The notes beneath the pieces were generated by a model. That model worked only from the letters and a program-made list of their open reading frames with translations, was not told where the DNA came from and made no database searches. The translations under genes and the position numbers were made by a program. DNA of 64,000 nucleotides from Beta vulgaris subsp. vulgaris (lineage: Eukaryota > Streptophyta > Magnoliopsida > Caryophyllales > Amaranthaceae), in NCBI RefSeq assembly GCF_026745355.1, contig NC_079205.1:62234915-62298914 (forward strand), given 5' to 3'. Shown here in pieces: positions 1 through 11,765 of the stretch; position 1 is the first letter of the stretch, and the number at the start of each line of letters is the position of its first letter.

Positions 1-110
1 CGATAATAGTCACATCTAAACTCGTTCATTCGATAATAGTCACATTTAAACTCGTTAATTCGATAATAGTGACATCCAAACCCGTTCATTCGGTAGTAGT
101 CACTTTTAAA
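1..110. repeat. 30-bp minisatellite (copy 1, cut by window edge)
   Basis: Units of about 30 bp built on TCGATAATAGTCACATTTAA followed by ACTCGTTCAT are repeated head to tail; about four are visible here and six in the other two copies (18441-18620 and 49912-50092). Reading frames running through it are repeat artefacts. Confidence 0.9.
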
Positions 111-426
111 TTGATATAGAAGAATTGTGATAAATGAAAAAAAAAACATACAAAAGGTTATTTATAAGCATTAGATAAAATATTAATACCATTGAATGTT
201 GGTTGAATATTTTTGTATTAGTCTAGCTAAATAATCCATACATATATAACATATATAAAGTGAATATCATAGTCATGTATTTCACGACTTAACATACCTT
301 ATTTCGTTTACGGCTTATTATTGGAATAAAGTGAATAAAGTAATGTAGTAATATTTATGCGATTATTTTTTATATTTATTTATTTATCTATCTTATTATA
401 AATGTTCAAAATAAGTAAGAACATAA

Positions 427-434
427 TATATATA

Positions 435-524
<90 letters not shown>

Positions 525-531
525 TATATAT
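427..531. repeat. (TA)n microsatellite
   Basis: About 105 bp of nearly pure TA repeats with small TATTATA interruptions. The equivalent tract is about 18 bp in copy 2 (near 18930) and about 53 bp in copy 3 (50400-50452), so it is length-variable between paralogous copies. Confidence 0.95.
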
Positions 532-671
532 TATGATTGAATGATGTTCTAATATGATTCAATTAATGATGGATACAATTTCACCCATTCTATATGAGTT
601 ATGATAGGAAATTGTATGGTTTTACGGATATGCATTAGTTACCTTACAACGACATGAAACACTTCCTATCA

Positions 672-1030
672 ACTAATTGTTACGTATTAGAAACTAATTG
701 TTACTTGTTAGCAACTAATTGTTACTTATTACCAAGGATGTCTTGCCTAGTGGTTAAGATTGAGGTACTGTGAACGATAGGTCACAGGTTCGAATCCCTC
801 CTCCCATTTTGTAATTTGTACCGCCTTCGTGGCTCATATGGATCAAAAAATAAAATTGTTACTTATTAGCTACTAATTGTTACGTGTTAGCTACTAATTG
901 TTACTTATTAACTACTAATTGTTACGTATTAGCAGCTAATTGTTACTTATTAGCAACTAACCTTTACTTGTTAGCTACTAATTCTTACTTATTAGCTACA
1001 AATTGTTACTTATTAGTAATTAATTGTTAA
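672..1030. repeat. 21-bp minisatellite (TAATTGTTACTTATTAGC-type)
   Basis: Degenerate head-to-tail units of about 21 bp built on TAATTGTTACTTATTAGC plus AAC or TAC. The array is interrupted by a SINE at 732-854. The same array is at 20430-20815 and 50588-51018 with different unit numbers. No coding role is seen. Confidence 0.9.
732..854 (+). mobile_element. tRNA-derived SINE, copy 1
   Basis: A 123-bp element with pol III internal promoter boxes: an A-box-like CCTAGTGGTTAAGA and a B box GGTTCGAATCC. It ends in a tail ATGGATCAAAAAATAAA. It is flanked by a perfect 14-bp duplication ATTGTTACTTATTA (718-731 and 855-868), typical of LINE-mobilised insertion, although the surrounding minisatellite contains the same word and could mimic it. 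It is not a tRNA gene: no acceptor stem closes and the 3' part is unrelated to tRNA. Confidence 0.85.
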
Positions 1031-1603
1031 TTCTTATTTTCATATGAGTTTAATATGAGTGATATGAGTTAAAATACTTAAGGTGTTACTTATTAGTTAC
1101 CTTAAATCACAATATTATCATATCACAAGTTGATGGAATCATATCAAAAAGTTGTTGAATTTTGTCACAAATTGAGTGAATCATATCTTATATTTAGTGA
1201 ATCATATTACAAATTGAGGGATTCTATTTTTTTTAAAAATATTTAGTGAACTACAAGTTTACTAAATGTATCATATCAATATCAAGTTCAGCTCAGTTCT
1301 GTTAATTTCAGTTTAGTTTTTTTTTTTTTTGAAAGCAGTTTAGTTTACTTTTTTTTTAAAGCAGTTTAGTTTACTTTAGTTTAATTTAGTTCAGTTTCAA
1401 TTTCTCTCAATCCAAAAAACGGAATATATATATCTAAATATTACGAACTTACTTTTTTTGACAAGAAACTAAACTAAAACATAGTGAATTACTATGATTA
1501 TTATGAATTATTTAACAATTACAAAGAAATAACAAAAAAAAGAAAGAAAGAAAAGAAGGCAAATTTCCTTAAGTTTCCACGGCAAACCCAACACCACCAC
1601 CGC

Positions 1604-2270
1604 TAGGGGTGAAAGTTATTCGGATAAAATCCAAAATCCAATCCGAATTAGTAATTCGGATCGGATTCGAACTATGTTCGGATTGGATTCGGATTGAGAT
1701 TTTTTGAACAAATGAATTTTCGGATCGATTGGATTGAGGGTAATTGGATCCAAAAATCCAATATAACCGAATAGTAATACGCCTTGTATTATGTATCTGG
1801 ATTGGGCTTAAGTGCTTAACTGATTTTTTATTATAAAAAAAATACTCCGTAGCCCAATACACATAGCACTTCAATCCTTCCCCTAAAACACTAACTGCAC
1901 TTAATTCCTCATTATGTATCTGGATTGGGCTTAAGTGCTTAACTGATTTTTTATTATAAAAAAAATACTCCGTAGCCCAATACACATAGCACTTCAATCC
2001 TTCCCCTAAAACACTAACTGCACTTAATTCCTCATTTCCTAGATCTACTAGGTTGTTGTTGTGCTTAATTTATTTCATCGAAAACTAGAGTTTTAAAAAA
2101 ATCGGATTTTCGGATCGGATCCAATCTAGGGTATGAAATTTCGGATTGGATTGGATCGGATTCAAACCCTAATTGGTTTGGATTCGGATCGAAAAATTGA
2201 AATCCAAATTTTATTCGGATCGGATTGAATTAGGCCCTAATCCAAACCGCACACCGAACTTTCAGCCCTA
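1604..2270. mobile_element. hAT-type MITE upstream of the F-box gene, copy 1
   Basis: Terminal inverted repeats TAGGGGTGAAAGTT and (at the right end, inverted) TAGGGCTGAAAGTT are flanked by a perfect 8-bp target duplication ACCACCGC (1596-1603 and 2271-2278), the hAT signature. The interior is rich in GGATTCGGATCGGAT-like words in both orientations. This copy carries an internal 123-bp tandem duplication (from 1789 and from 1912) that copies 2 and 3 lack. It ends about 75 bp upstream of a TATA-like TTTATAAA (2344-2351), so it lies in the proximal promoter of the F-box gene. Confidence 0.88.
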
Positions 2271-2340
2271 ACCACCGCCCATCATCTTCTTCTCTCCTTT
2301 CTTCTACAATAAGCTTGGAGCCATTGTTGCCCATAACCTA

Positions 2341-2882
2341 AACTTTATAAACCTATCAGCTTCCCTCACTCATAAGTCATAGTCTTCGGCTTCCCCTCAA
2401 TCCCTAGAATTTTCGAGTTTACAAGGAAATTGCCATCTCTCTCTCTGCAAATTACAGATCACAGATTACAAATTATTACAGATTAGAGATTATAGATTAC
2501 GGGTTCATTCATATTCATCCACTCAAATTTACCTTTCGAAGAAAGAAATTGAAGAATTTCCTGTACAATTCCATTAAATCCAAGGTTTATTTAAGCTAAT
2601 TACACAGTTATGCTTTAATATTTTAATATTTTCTGTAACTATTTGGATACGAATTCAACAAAATCCATACTTTAGGCTGTTTATATGGTTGAAGTAATAA
2701 AGCTGAGGTTTTAGATTGATTTCTTAGGGTAAAATTCAATAAAGTTTGCAACTTTTAATCTATTTAGCAAATTGTGTGTTTCTTTGCTTGTAGATATTTA
2801 TTACTTGAGTAATTATCTACATTAATTTGCCGAATTGTGGAAGCTTGTTTAGTTCTGTTTTGCCAATCATAAGTTTTCACAT
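2341..2882 (+). promoter_or_regulatory. Putative promoter and 5' leader of F-box copy 1
   Basis: A TATA-like TTTATAAA lies at 2344-2351. A leader rich in CT and AGATTACA-like repeats follows. A possible 5'-UTR intron runs from the donor after CCAAG (2585) to the pyrimidine-rich acceptor TTTGCTTGTAG (2793), 90 bp before the ATG at 2883. The arrangement is conserved in the other copies. The TATA and intron are inferred from sequence form only. Confidence 0.45.
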
Positions 2883-4418
2883 ATGGATTGTCTGAATAAA
2901 CAAGAAAGATGGATGTCCAAATGTAAGGCTATTAGTCGTAGTAAATTGCCTGAGCTACCAGATGAAATTTGGATTCAGATTATGTTGAAACTGCCTATTA
3001 AGCCTCTTCATATATGCAAATGTGTATCCAAGACCTGGCACTCTCATGTCTTGCACATTTTCGACACCCAGAAGGGATTAGAGCTTCCTCCTTGTGGCAT
3101 TTTATTCCACATTATGCGTGTTCCTGGTGGTTTTGGTTATGATAATGAGAATGATGTAAAGCGAGAGTTCGAACTGGGTTATTTATCCCTTGGTGACTAC
3201 AAGATTACAAAGTGGTCCAAGGATGATCAAACTGGAAGTGCTACCCTAGAGATGACTGACCATCAAAATACCCATGGAGATTATCATAATGGTAATACTA
3301 GTGGATTGTTGCTGGGTAACTTAACTATAAAATTTGGCGGCTGGATCTCAAATGCCAAAAAATACAGGTTATGGAACATGCACCGTGGCTTGATGCTTAG
3401 CATCGTCGATTCTCATACTTATCATGTATACAATCCTGCCACCAATGAAGTTTTTGTCCTACCTAAGTCTCCTTCTCAACTTTCCAGATATCAACCCACT
3501 GAGCTAGCAACCATCATTAATTTTTCAGATTGTCTCTTTTCTACTGAATGTAATTTCAGTGCATTAGTTTTTCCAAGGACACAAGAACAGAGAAAAGCAT
3601 GGTATTGGTTGAGATTTATTCTTCTAACAAGCATCAATGGTCTGCGTCAGAGTTCCCGCTTGAAAAGGAAGTCTATTTAGAAAGATGGAATGTGTCTGGT
3701 GCTGTGTTTCTGGATAGCACCTTATATTTCATGACGAACAAGAGACATGTTGTGGCAGTTCAATTCCATTCGAGGGACGAAGTAAGCCTTTACTCTATAC
3801 GCTGCCTTCTTGTATCAAAAGGGGCTTTGTTGAATCACAATTGGATGTCTCTCAAGGATGTCTTTATCTTTCCAACCGTAAGTTTCCGAACCTATGGATT
3901 TGGAAACACGATGGAAGATCAACAGATTCTGATCCTATCCGCATTATATTCAAGAAATCGGGTACTTCTGTATGCCAACCACTTGTTGAGAAATTTTTTC
4001 GTCAAGTTGCGAGAGAACATATTTCTCCATATATCATAATCATCCGTCCTGAGGAACCGGTTGTTTTCATTGACGTGGAATCATCCATCTTTGCATTCCA
4101 TCTTTTTAATGGTACTGTTGAAAAGATTGCTGAGCCTTCTAAGGAAGATATTGTTTTGGTGGGTACTGCCTTCATATATTCTCCATGCTTTGCCTCATTG
4201 AAGCGTCTAAAGCCAACAAATCCAGATCGTTGTGATCAATGTACGAGATATGTATTCTCTTATGGTTTTGCACATTGCTAACTCCGGTTGAGTTATATCT
4301 TGTGTTAATGATGACTTTATATTTTCTTACGTGGGATCTTTGCCTTGTGCAGCTAGTTGACCGAGGATGTTGTCTGATACTTCTGAAGAGGACAACAAAG
4401 GCAACTGAAGAAGACTGA
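2883..4418 (+). pseudogene. F-box protein gene, copy 1 (frameshifted)
   Basis: Begins ATG GAT TGT CTG. An F-box lies at residues ~20-55 (LPELPDEIWIQIMLKL, then KCVSKTWHSHV), which in this family binds Skp1 in SCF ubiquitin ligases. An F-box-associated region follows, with RLWNMHRGLML and VYNPATNEVFVLP; substrate unknown. The frame is open from 2883 to near 3570, where AGTGCATTA lacks a T present in copy 2 (AGTGTCATTA). It resumes in another frame at 3599 (MVLVEIYSSNKHQW) and breaks again near 3802 (ACGCTGCC against ACGCCTGCC) and near 3938. The remaining part reads to the stop at 4281. A downstream piece, LVDRGCCLILLKR, after an acceptor CTTGTGCAG ends with TGA at 4416-4418 and may be a last exon; its donor is unclear. 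The breaks differ from those in the other two copies, so this is decay after duplication or consensus error. Confidence 0.85.
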
Positions 4419-4429
4419 TGCATGAGTAT

Positions 4430-5185
4430 TCCTGATATAGCATTCTAGACTTGCTGGTCCAAACTATTTTGAAGGCGCACCTTCATTTTTATGAAGACAT
4501 TGAATTATCATCTAATTATACTATATTTGTTTGAACTTTTTTGATATTATGCATTTTTATATATCCAAGACCCGTTGAGATTGGACTCTGTTAATGTAAT
4601 ATGGTGAATATGTGATTTTTTTTCCTTCACAATTGATTGGCCTGGAGATGCTTTTCTTGGACCAACAGTCTTAGTTCTTAATGTCTAATCATAGGCATTC
4701 CCATGAAGAGTTTGAAACTTGAAAGTGATGCTCATCCTTATTCTTGAATGTTGCCTAGTATCTGTTTCTTCTTTGGTTGCTGATATGCTCTTTTGCGCTG
4801 TTACAACCATCTTTCCTTCTCTTGTTTCTTGGATTAGTTTTTACCCATTTAGTTCTCGTGATTGGTTCATGGTTTACATCAATTTTATTGTTTGGTTACT
4901 ATTCTTTATGGACTACCTAATTATCATGCTACCTAATTTTTTTGACATATCCTGTCTAACAAAGACATTCTACTAGATATTTGGACTGCTTCACAAACAA
5001 CATTGGTATGAATTTAAGATGCCAAACCTACGCACAAATTAAAGATGCTTGGGATTTTAGGAAGGCAGAGCTGACTGGCTTGCCCTTTGAGATAATGCTG
5101 ATAAAATGAGTGAGTTATTTTTGGGAAGTGTGCAAAAAAAAACTGTCAGTCAGGTTATATAACCTTTGCTACCATGATACAAGAA
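4430..5185. other. Block A spacer after the F-box gene, no gene recognised
   Basis: AT-rich DNA shared by all three A copies (24060-24815 and 54300-55060). Short open frames here are not conserved in phase between copies. I see no domain, structural RNA or transposon terminus. Confidence 0.6.
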
Positions 5186-6480
5186 AAAAATGCCAAGGGG
5201 ATGGCTGAAGCTGCAGAAAAAATCGAGGCAAAGATGCTGTCCATGCAAAACTGCTGAGGTCTGTCCTTACTTTTATGTTTTAGTCATTTTGGGTCATGTC
5301 ATACATTGTATGGTATATCCTTCTGACATAAGTTTTATGAACTCAGATTCCCTGTGATTTAAACTCAACCTCAGCTGCTCGGGTGCTATTGTATGTTTCT
5401 CCTGGTAACTACCTTGGGGTAATGCTCACCTGTTTTTCCTTTTTTCTTTGGCATAGCTGATAGTAACATTTCATGAACACTTTGTTAATACTTGAGAACC
5501 ATTTTTGAGCCAAGGATTTCCAGTTCAAACTACAACTGTTGGAAAAGGCTTAGGCATCTGTGTATGTTGTTCCCACTTAATCACTGATCTAGCTTTCTTG
5601 ACTTTCCCTGAAATTTCAGTACCAATTGGTGGCTTATTAATAATCCTTTTCTGCCTACATATTTCAGAGGATAAAGTTTTACTACTTGTACTTATTACAT
5701 GTGTTAGATTAAGAAGAGCGAGCTACAGAAAATTCCTTATGAGATTGACTTGAAACCCTAATTGGGAATGAACAAAGTCTGTGCTCTTTGCCTCGCAGCA
5801 TAGGTTTAGGGTTGTTCAGCTGTTTAGCTTGTGCTCTCTAATATAAGAGTTTCTTGTGGAGAAGTTGCTTTTGGAGTGTTACTTCTCAACTGATTTTGAT
5901 CTACACTAGTGGTGTCATTGTTGGAGGTCTTGAAGCACTATGTAGTTCTTGTGCTCCCACACCTGAAATTGTTGGTGCTGTCATGTTATTGCGGAACAAT
6001 AGTTCCCTGATCTTGCTGCTTCCACTCTCTCTCATTGGACTATAACTCATGTTCTCCGATAGTGTAGCTGTAGCTGATATTATGGTTAAACTCGAGAATA
6101 AGCATGGGAATGCTCCTTATATTTGTTAGAATATTTTGAAGCACAAGGTGTGCAAGGTGTTAACATGCTAGAGAAACTGGCGTTTAATTTAGCAGACATA
6201 GGAACAAGACTCGGGAATCCTACAGTTCCAATGGATACTGGGTAATTCTGTCTTGTGTCATGGTGAGTTAACCCTATTATTTCTGGTTTCTTACGATTAT
6301 CTGGATCAATTATAATACAGGCTCTGGATGAGTAGCTAGAAGATGAACTGCTCTTCATCCTGGGTTCTACTTTTGGTGAAGATGAACAGTATGATATATT
6401 TAAATGGCAGCCAAGCTATACTGTGTGTGTTCTATATTCATTGAGAACATACGTTAAAGTAAGCTGGTTGTTTATCCCCT
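5186..6480 (+). pseudogene. Exon-like fragments of an unrecognised gene
   Basis: Several short frames look like exons. One encodes KGMAEAAEKIEAKMLSMQ (5197-5250). One after an acceptor ACTCAG encodes IPCDLNSTSAARVLLYVSPG (5347-5406). One near 6130-6240 encodes FEAQGVQGVNMLEKLAFN and then ADIGTRLGNPTVPMD. One after 6320 encodes LEDELLFILGSTFGEDEQYD preceded by an in-frame TAG. The first two are shared by all A copies; those after 5402 exist only in copy 1. Frames are interrupted by stops and do not join cleanly. I do not recognise the family; a decayed neighbour gene or captured exons are both possible. Confidence 0.4.
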
Positions 6481-6518
6481 TTATTCTTTTGCGATAGTGG
6501 GAACTGGGAATTTGTTTT

Positions 6519-6536
6519 GGGGGGGGGGGGGGGGGG
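6519..6536. repeat. 18-bp poly-G run
   Basis: An uninterrupted G18 tract in the part of block A found only in copy 1. Its length should be treated as uncertain, because homopolymers are error-prone in long-read consensus. Confidence 0.8.
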
Positions 6537-6714
6537 AAGGTCAAACTTTATGCTCCCAAGCATAAGTTGTAGTTTTTGTTTTTCTTCTTTCTGGATTTTT
6601 CCTTTTGATGTTTCACAATCAAGTGCATATATCTTCCTCTCAAATTTTAACGTAAAGCAGAACGGTTTGATTAATCATCAGTCCCCTATTAATTAACTTA
6701 TGTTATCTTTGAAG

Positions 6715-7660
6715 GAATTGTTAGCAAGCTCACATGGCTCACAGTGTGGATTTTGTACTCCTGGATTTGTCATGTCCATGTATGCTTTACTAAGGTCTAG
6801 TCAAACTCCTCCAATTGAGCAGCAAATTGAGAAGGCTGGCAGGGAACTTGTGTCGCTGCACAGGTTATAGGCCAATTATCGATGCCTTTAGAGTTTTTGC
6901 TAAAACTGATGACATGATATACACAGTTGGTAACTCGGCAAAGCCAACAAGGCAACGAGTTTATTTGTCCTTCAACTGGTAAACCCTGCTCATGTGGTCA
7001 AAAGTCTGATGGGAACACTGGCGATATGAAGGAAAGCGGGGCTTGCAGTGAAAGGTACAAACAGCTTTCTTACAGTGATGTTGATGGTAGCAAATACAAT
7101 GATCGAGAGCTTATTTTTCCTCCTGAACTATTGCTAAGGAGATCTTCTTTTTTGAGTTTGAGTGGATTTAATGGACTTAAGTGGTACAGACCTTTGTCAC
7201 TTCAACTTCTCCTTGAGTCAAAATCCAAATATCCAGATGCAAGGTTGGTGATTGGTAACACTGAGGTTGGAATTGAAATGAGGTTGAAGAGAATGCAGTA
7301 TAAAGCTCTTGTATCAGTTGCACAGGTACCTGAGTTAAATATTTTAAATGTGAAAGATGATGGATTGGACATAGGAGCTGCTGTGCGAATGTCTGAGCTT
7401 CTAAGTGTTTTGAGGGGAGTTTCTGTAGAGCGTGCTACTCATGAAATATCAACCTGTACTGCTTTCGTTGAGCAAATAAAGTGGTTTGCTGGAACTCAGA
7501 TTAGAAATGTTGCATCTGTAGGTGGGAATATATGCACTGCTAGTCCTATATCAGATTTGAATCCTCTTTGGATGGCAGCTGGAGCAAAGTTTCAAATCAT
7601 TGATAGCAAGGGAAACATTAGAACAGTGTTGGCAGAAGATTTTTTCCTTGGTTATCGCAA
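6715..7660 (+). pseudogene. XDH: Xanthine dehydrogenase gene fragment, copy 1
   Basis: Encodes the second 2Fe-2S segment ([20 protein letters not shown], then a cluster-binding CRCTGYR-type stretch in a shifted frame) and most of the FAD domain ([56 protein letters not shown]). The family oxidises hypoxanthine and xanthine to urate in purine catabolism, using Fe-S, FAD and molybdenum cofactor. The exon starts after an acceptor ending at 6714. A frameshift near 6828 (TTGAGAAGGCTGG against TTGAAGAAAGTCTGG) and an extra A near 6940 break the N-terminal part; from 6927 the frame is open to 7660. There the exon is joined to unrelated block B DNA. The first 2Fe-2S exon and the whole molybdenum domain are absent, so it cannot make a working enzyme. 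Confidence 0.92.
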
Positions 7661-9042
7661 TAGCTTCGTTAAACTTGAGATGAGCTCTATTCATCGTCCC
7701 AAAAATACTTAAAATCGTCCAAAAAAAAGTTGAAATTACATCTCTAGTCTTTTCCTTCCTTTTCCCTAAACCACCACCACCTACGTATACGAAATTCTAC
7801 TACAGAGTAAGCTTATGGTTCTTTTGTGCTTTCCATCAGTAATGATTAGCTATGTGATCCCCCCTTCTGGCATATAGGCTGAATCAAAATATAGATGATG
7901 AACAACTGTAATTTTCCTTCTTTTACCTATGTTGCAGTGAATTATCACAGAATCTGACATATTCTCATCCTAACAAGAAAATGCACTCGCAATTGGTAGA
8001 TTTAAGTGGTATGTTTTCTTCATTAAGTTTCCCTTCTCTATTTTTATCACAAGACTAACAAAGGCCTCTAATACCAAGTTTGGAGGACAGTTTAAAGTAG
8101 TGACACTTGCTTACTTTAAACTTGTTACCTTTGCTAATTGCTTTCCAAATTACAGAAATGATAATTGTGCTTAATGTATTACTTTTTATACACTTTTTTA
8201 TAACAGACGTGAGAACTAGAGAGTGTGATGAGTTATTGAAAATTTCCTGCATTGCTATAAGATCAGTAACATATATATAACATGTTGAAAACTGGAGATC
8301 GAGGAGGTAAAGAGGTTGTCAAAGTTCTCGAGATCATATTTATATAATAATAATAATATAGGCTCTTGATCGTAATTTTTAATTCTTGTATGCAGGAAAT
8401 AAAGGCATATGTCAGACATCCTAAAAAATGAAAATTGATTATAATTCTTGTATGCCATTTATTTTATGTCTTTTAGTTAGTCCAATCTATGGTGCATCTA
8501 TCCTAAATTAACAAGAACACATTCATAACATCCAAACCATTCTTGGATGCCATTTATTGAATCTTGGTTTTCTTACCAGGCACATACGATACACCAATTG
8601 GCTATGAAAAATTTCGAGAACCTATGGACACACACTACACAGTGATGATAATGAACCAGAACCCAAAGTTGTAAGGAGGGGAAGACTGCCAACGAAGAAT
8701 TCAATTCAAAGAGACCAACAGGCAACAGGTAGACCTCCACTAGAGAGGGGCTACCTCTGACTTTCCTGAACAACTGCTGGTGGAACTACAAATCCATCTA
8801 CAACAGTAACAACTTTTACTTCTGTGTTTTTATCAGTTATGAAGAAAGTTTTGTTGCGTTTATACAGCTCAAAATAGTAACAGCAACTACAACAGTAACA
8901 ACGTTTACTTCTACTATCTAGAATTCTGAAAGTGATATAAGGTCTACAACTTGTGTTACCTTCCTTTTTCATGTTACCTTATAGATCATTATTCAAGTAA
9001 GACTGAAATAGGACACACAGTGATGATAATGAAATGGAATCC
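7661..9042. other. 3' flank of RPC7 in B1, no gene recognised
   Basis: Shared with B2 (39395-40786). AT-rich, with small TTACTTCTA-type repeats near 8800-8920. Part of it must be the 3' UTR and terminator region of the minus-strand RPC7 gene. No coding frame is supported by both copies. Confidence 0.6.
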
Positions 9043-11765
9043 TCAGCCCGAACTAACGGACGAAGAATCTTCAGCCTCGTCTGATGTGGCATACACAGCG
9101 TCCCCATTCGCTCCAGCTTCTCGATTGAGCATTTTAAGTATCCTTTCTTCCTCAGCTTCTCCTTGGCCAGTCGCCTCAGCTTCTTCTCCTTTTTCTCCTG
9201 AGCAATCTGTTCATCTTCCTCCTCTACATCCTCATCTTCTTGTTCGTCATCTTCACCTTCTTTCTCTTTCTTGCCTTTTTTGTCTTCATTACTCTACGCA
9301 TTTGAAAGAATCAAGATGTACTTATCAATTAGTACAACACAAGAAGGGGATTTAACAGCAGTAAATTATCAGTGCGCACTTGACTTTTGAACTTCTAAAG
9401 CTCAGATATCTTAAACTAAGAATACCTATAAACTATAAGCAGAACAAAATTGATTTTTCTGAGCTGTCTGCAGCTTTTCCAAAGGATGATATAGACAAAG
9501 TAACAGTCTTTAGAAACTTACTTGAAGCTTCTCCAGATCCTCCAGGAAATCCAGCTTTTCAAGGTCTGCCACAGAAAAATCACAATTACCAACATATATA
9601 GATCTGATAAAATGGGACTGATAACTGGAAACCCACACAGGTCTATATCAGCTGGAACAATACGCCTTAGCAAATGACGACCAAATAATTCGTGCAGTGG
9701 ATACGGCTAGGCATGGGCTGATGCAAGTAAGCAACAGCTACACCTTGGCAACACGCAATACATGTTACCCCCTGTACCTCCATCTTGAATTTTTCATCCG
9801 TCTTGTTCAGAAGAGGGAGGAGATCAACCGATTAACAGTCTTAAGTCTCTTAACGCAGCAGATAAAAATGTGAAACAAAGTATCGAAGAGGCCCCAACTA
9901 TTGAGAAACGAACAGCACAAGACCCTTTCATAGTGGCATATTGCAAAACCAGGAGGTTAGCACCTTTTAAAACATCCTTGGTGATAGTGAAAGAGAATAA
10001 AGTACCTCTTTCTGGATTCCATTGCACTTTCTTCCCTCTGCATGTTGTGCGGCTTGTGCCTGTAAAGTAACTTGTCAACCAACCTTGAGAGTAATAAACT
10101 AGTTATTTTCCTTTTCAACAAAAGGTGTTCACTAACCTTCAAGAAGTTCTTCAGGAAGATATCCATGTTCAACTTTTATATAATCAGTAAGTGTAGCCTT
10201 GGCCTTATCAGAGTACCTCTCAATGTCCACCGTATCTTCTTCTGAGATGACAACCCACAAAGTAATTACGACATTCATAATTTACTCGTTCAATTATAGC
10301 TAACAATTTACTCGTTCAATTATAACAACAAGCTAAGCTGGAATTAATTATCTGAATTCATTTACATCATTCATAATTTCATATGTACAAACAAGCTTAA
10401 AAACTCCTTAAAGATGACGCTGAAGCCTAGAAGGTGTCCTAATGTAAAATAAATTGAACACCATTAATACTTCCATCAATTATAATCACTCTTAATATAT
10501 CTGCACTAGATGACTGAACAGACCAAAACTAGTCCATTTTAGCAATCATCATGGATTCTTCAAAGTGTATATGGACTATAAAGGGAGAAAAAATGTTCTC
10601 TAAAATTCTTGTATTTAACACTGATGTCTTATCATGTATGCAAGCTAGAAGTAACTATCATATTAAGTGATATTTGAAATTGTGACCATCTTTTGGAATG
10701 AAAGGAGTAAAAGATACAAAGTTTCAGTCAATGATTTTAACTTGTTATCTACCATAAAGCCCCAATAGCTCTCAAGAGACAGAATACACAAATGAAAAGA
10801 GAGCAAAGAGGGAGGATAGGAATTATGCCTGTTAACAGCAGAAGTGAAATTATCTAAATCCCCATCACAGTGTTTTGTGGTCTTATATATGTTTTCAGGT
10901 TATAGTACTAAGTCAAAATGTGCAGATACATACTCTCATAAGCTTCGATCTCATTGAAGTTGTACATTTTAAAATTAGAAACACAAGCACCAAAGAAAAA
11001 AAATGAGCAAACTAATTACTACCTGAGGCTGTTTCTCCAAGGTTGTAGGGTGAGGTGCGATAGAAATTCCGCAACCTATGATTATGTACTGCTAATTCCT
11101 TCTCTTCAGGAACTTGTTTCTATCAGGTAGCTCAATATCCTGTAACCCAAAAGACCAAGCACATCATCTATCAAAAGGCTCCGGTGAGTAATATATGTTG
11201 AGAGATATCAAACATTCTAACAGAACATATTAATGTTAGAAACAAGGGGGATAGAGAAAAAGATATCAACACAGGTAAATAGTCAAACAACTGACTAGCA
11301 CAAAAAAAATGCTTCTCTCGGCAGCACCCCCCTCCCAACACACACGTACAGAAAACTTAGGGGTACGTAGAATGTAGTCACGCGCATAATGAGCTTAACC
11401 AAAACCAGCAAGTTCTTTCAACCATTTAAAGCTATATGACTATACGCACACGAGTTAAAATCTTATGTGAGCCATTTTTGTCGAGCAAATTCACATTACT
11501 AATTACACAAAGAGAGGGCAGTTTCAAGAAGGTTACAGCGGGCTTAAGTGATTAAATTTTTAAAGAAAAAGATTCTGCCTTTCTGCAAAGAAAGCACCCG
11601 GCAGAAGTGATATCCATGAAAATCAAGATTCTGTTGTGTCAAAAGAGACAGAAAATAATAAATCAGGTCAATTGACTCACAGGATAAAGTACGAAAGGCT
11701 CTTGCTTTGCAAACTTGTAGTCACTTCCACCGAAACCTCTTCCGACCTCGACCTCTAAATGCCAT
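9043..11765 (-). pseudogene. RNA polymerase III subunit RPC7-like gene, B1 copy (broken)
   Basis: Same six-exon layout as the intact B2 gene. Exon 1 is 11681-11765, exon 2 11023-11139, exon 3 10137-10241, and the last exon 9043-9293. Exon 1 lacks 2 bp within the GRGRGRG run, which leads to an early TGA. Exon 2 is 117 instead of 118 bp (GAACTTG against GAACGTTG). The last exon lacks one A (TTTTAAGTATCC against TTTTAAAGTATCC). Splice sites are still intact. As written it cannot encode RPC7. Either it decayed after duplication or the consensus has indel errors; B2 shows the working form. Confidence 0.88.

Larger units (their letters stand above)
1..7660 (+). repeat. Segmental duplication block A, copy 1
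   Basis: Position 1 aligns with 18506 and 49978, and the three blocks stay collinear and almost identical through the minisatellites, SINE, hAT MITE, F-box gene and XDH exon. Copy 1 ends at 7660, where the XDH reading GTTATCGCAA jumps straight to block B (TAGCTTCGTT). The window opens inside the block, so its true left edge is not seen. Copy-specific differences are a 123-bp tandem duplication (from 1789), a longer TA tract, and a 1.3-kb stretch at 5402-6690 absent from the other copies. Confidence 0.95.

Noticed and set aside
732..854. tRNA gene
   Set aside because: A and B boxes are present but no acceptor stem or full cloverleaf closes; the non-tRNA 3' part, A-rich tail and flanking duplication fit a SINE.
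672..1030. CRISPR-like array
   Set aside because: Units are directly adjacent with no unique spacers, in a plant nuclear context.
1569..1997. 142-codon minus-strand frame
   Set aside because: It runs through the hAT MITE and its 123-bp tandem duplication; its repeated halves are the duplication, and the frame is not kept in copies 2 and 3.
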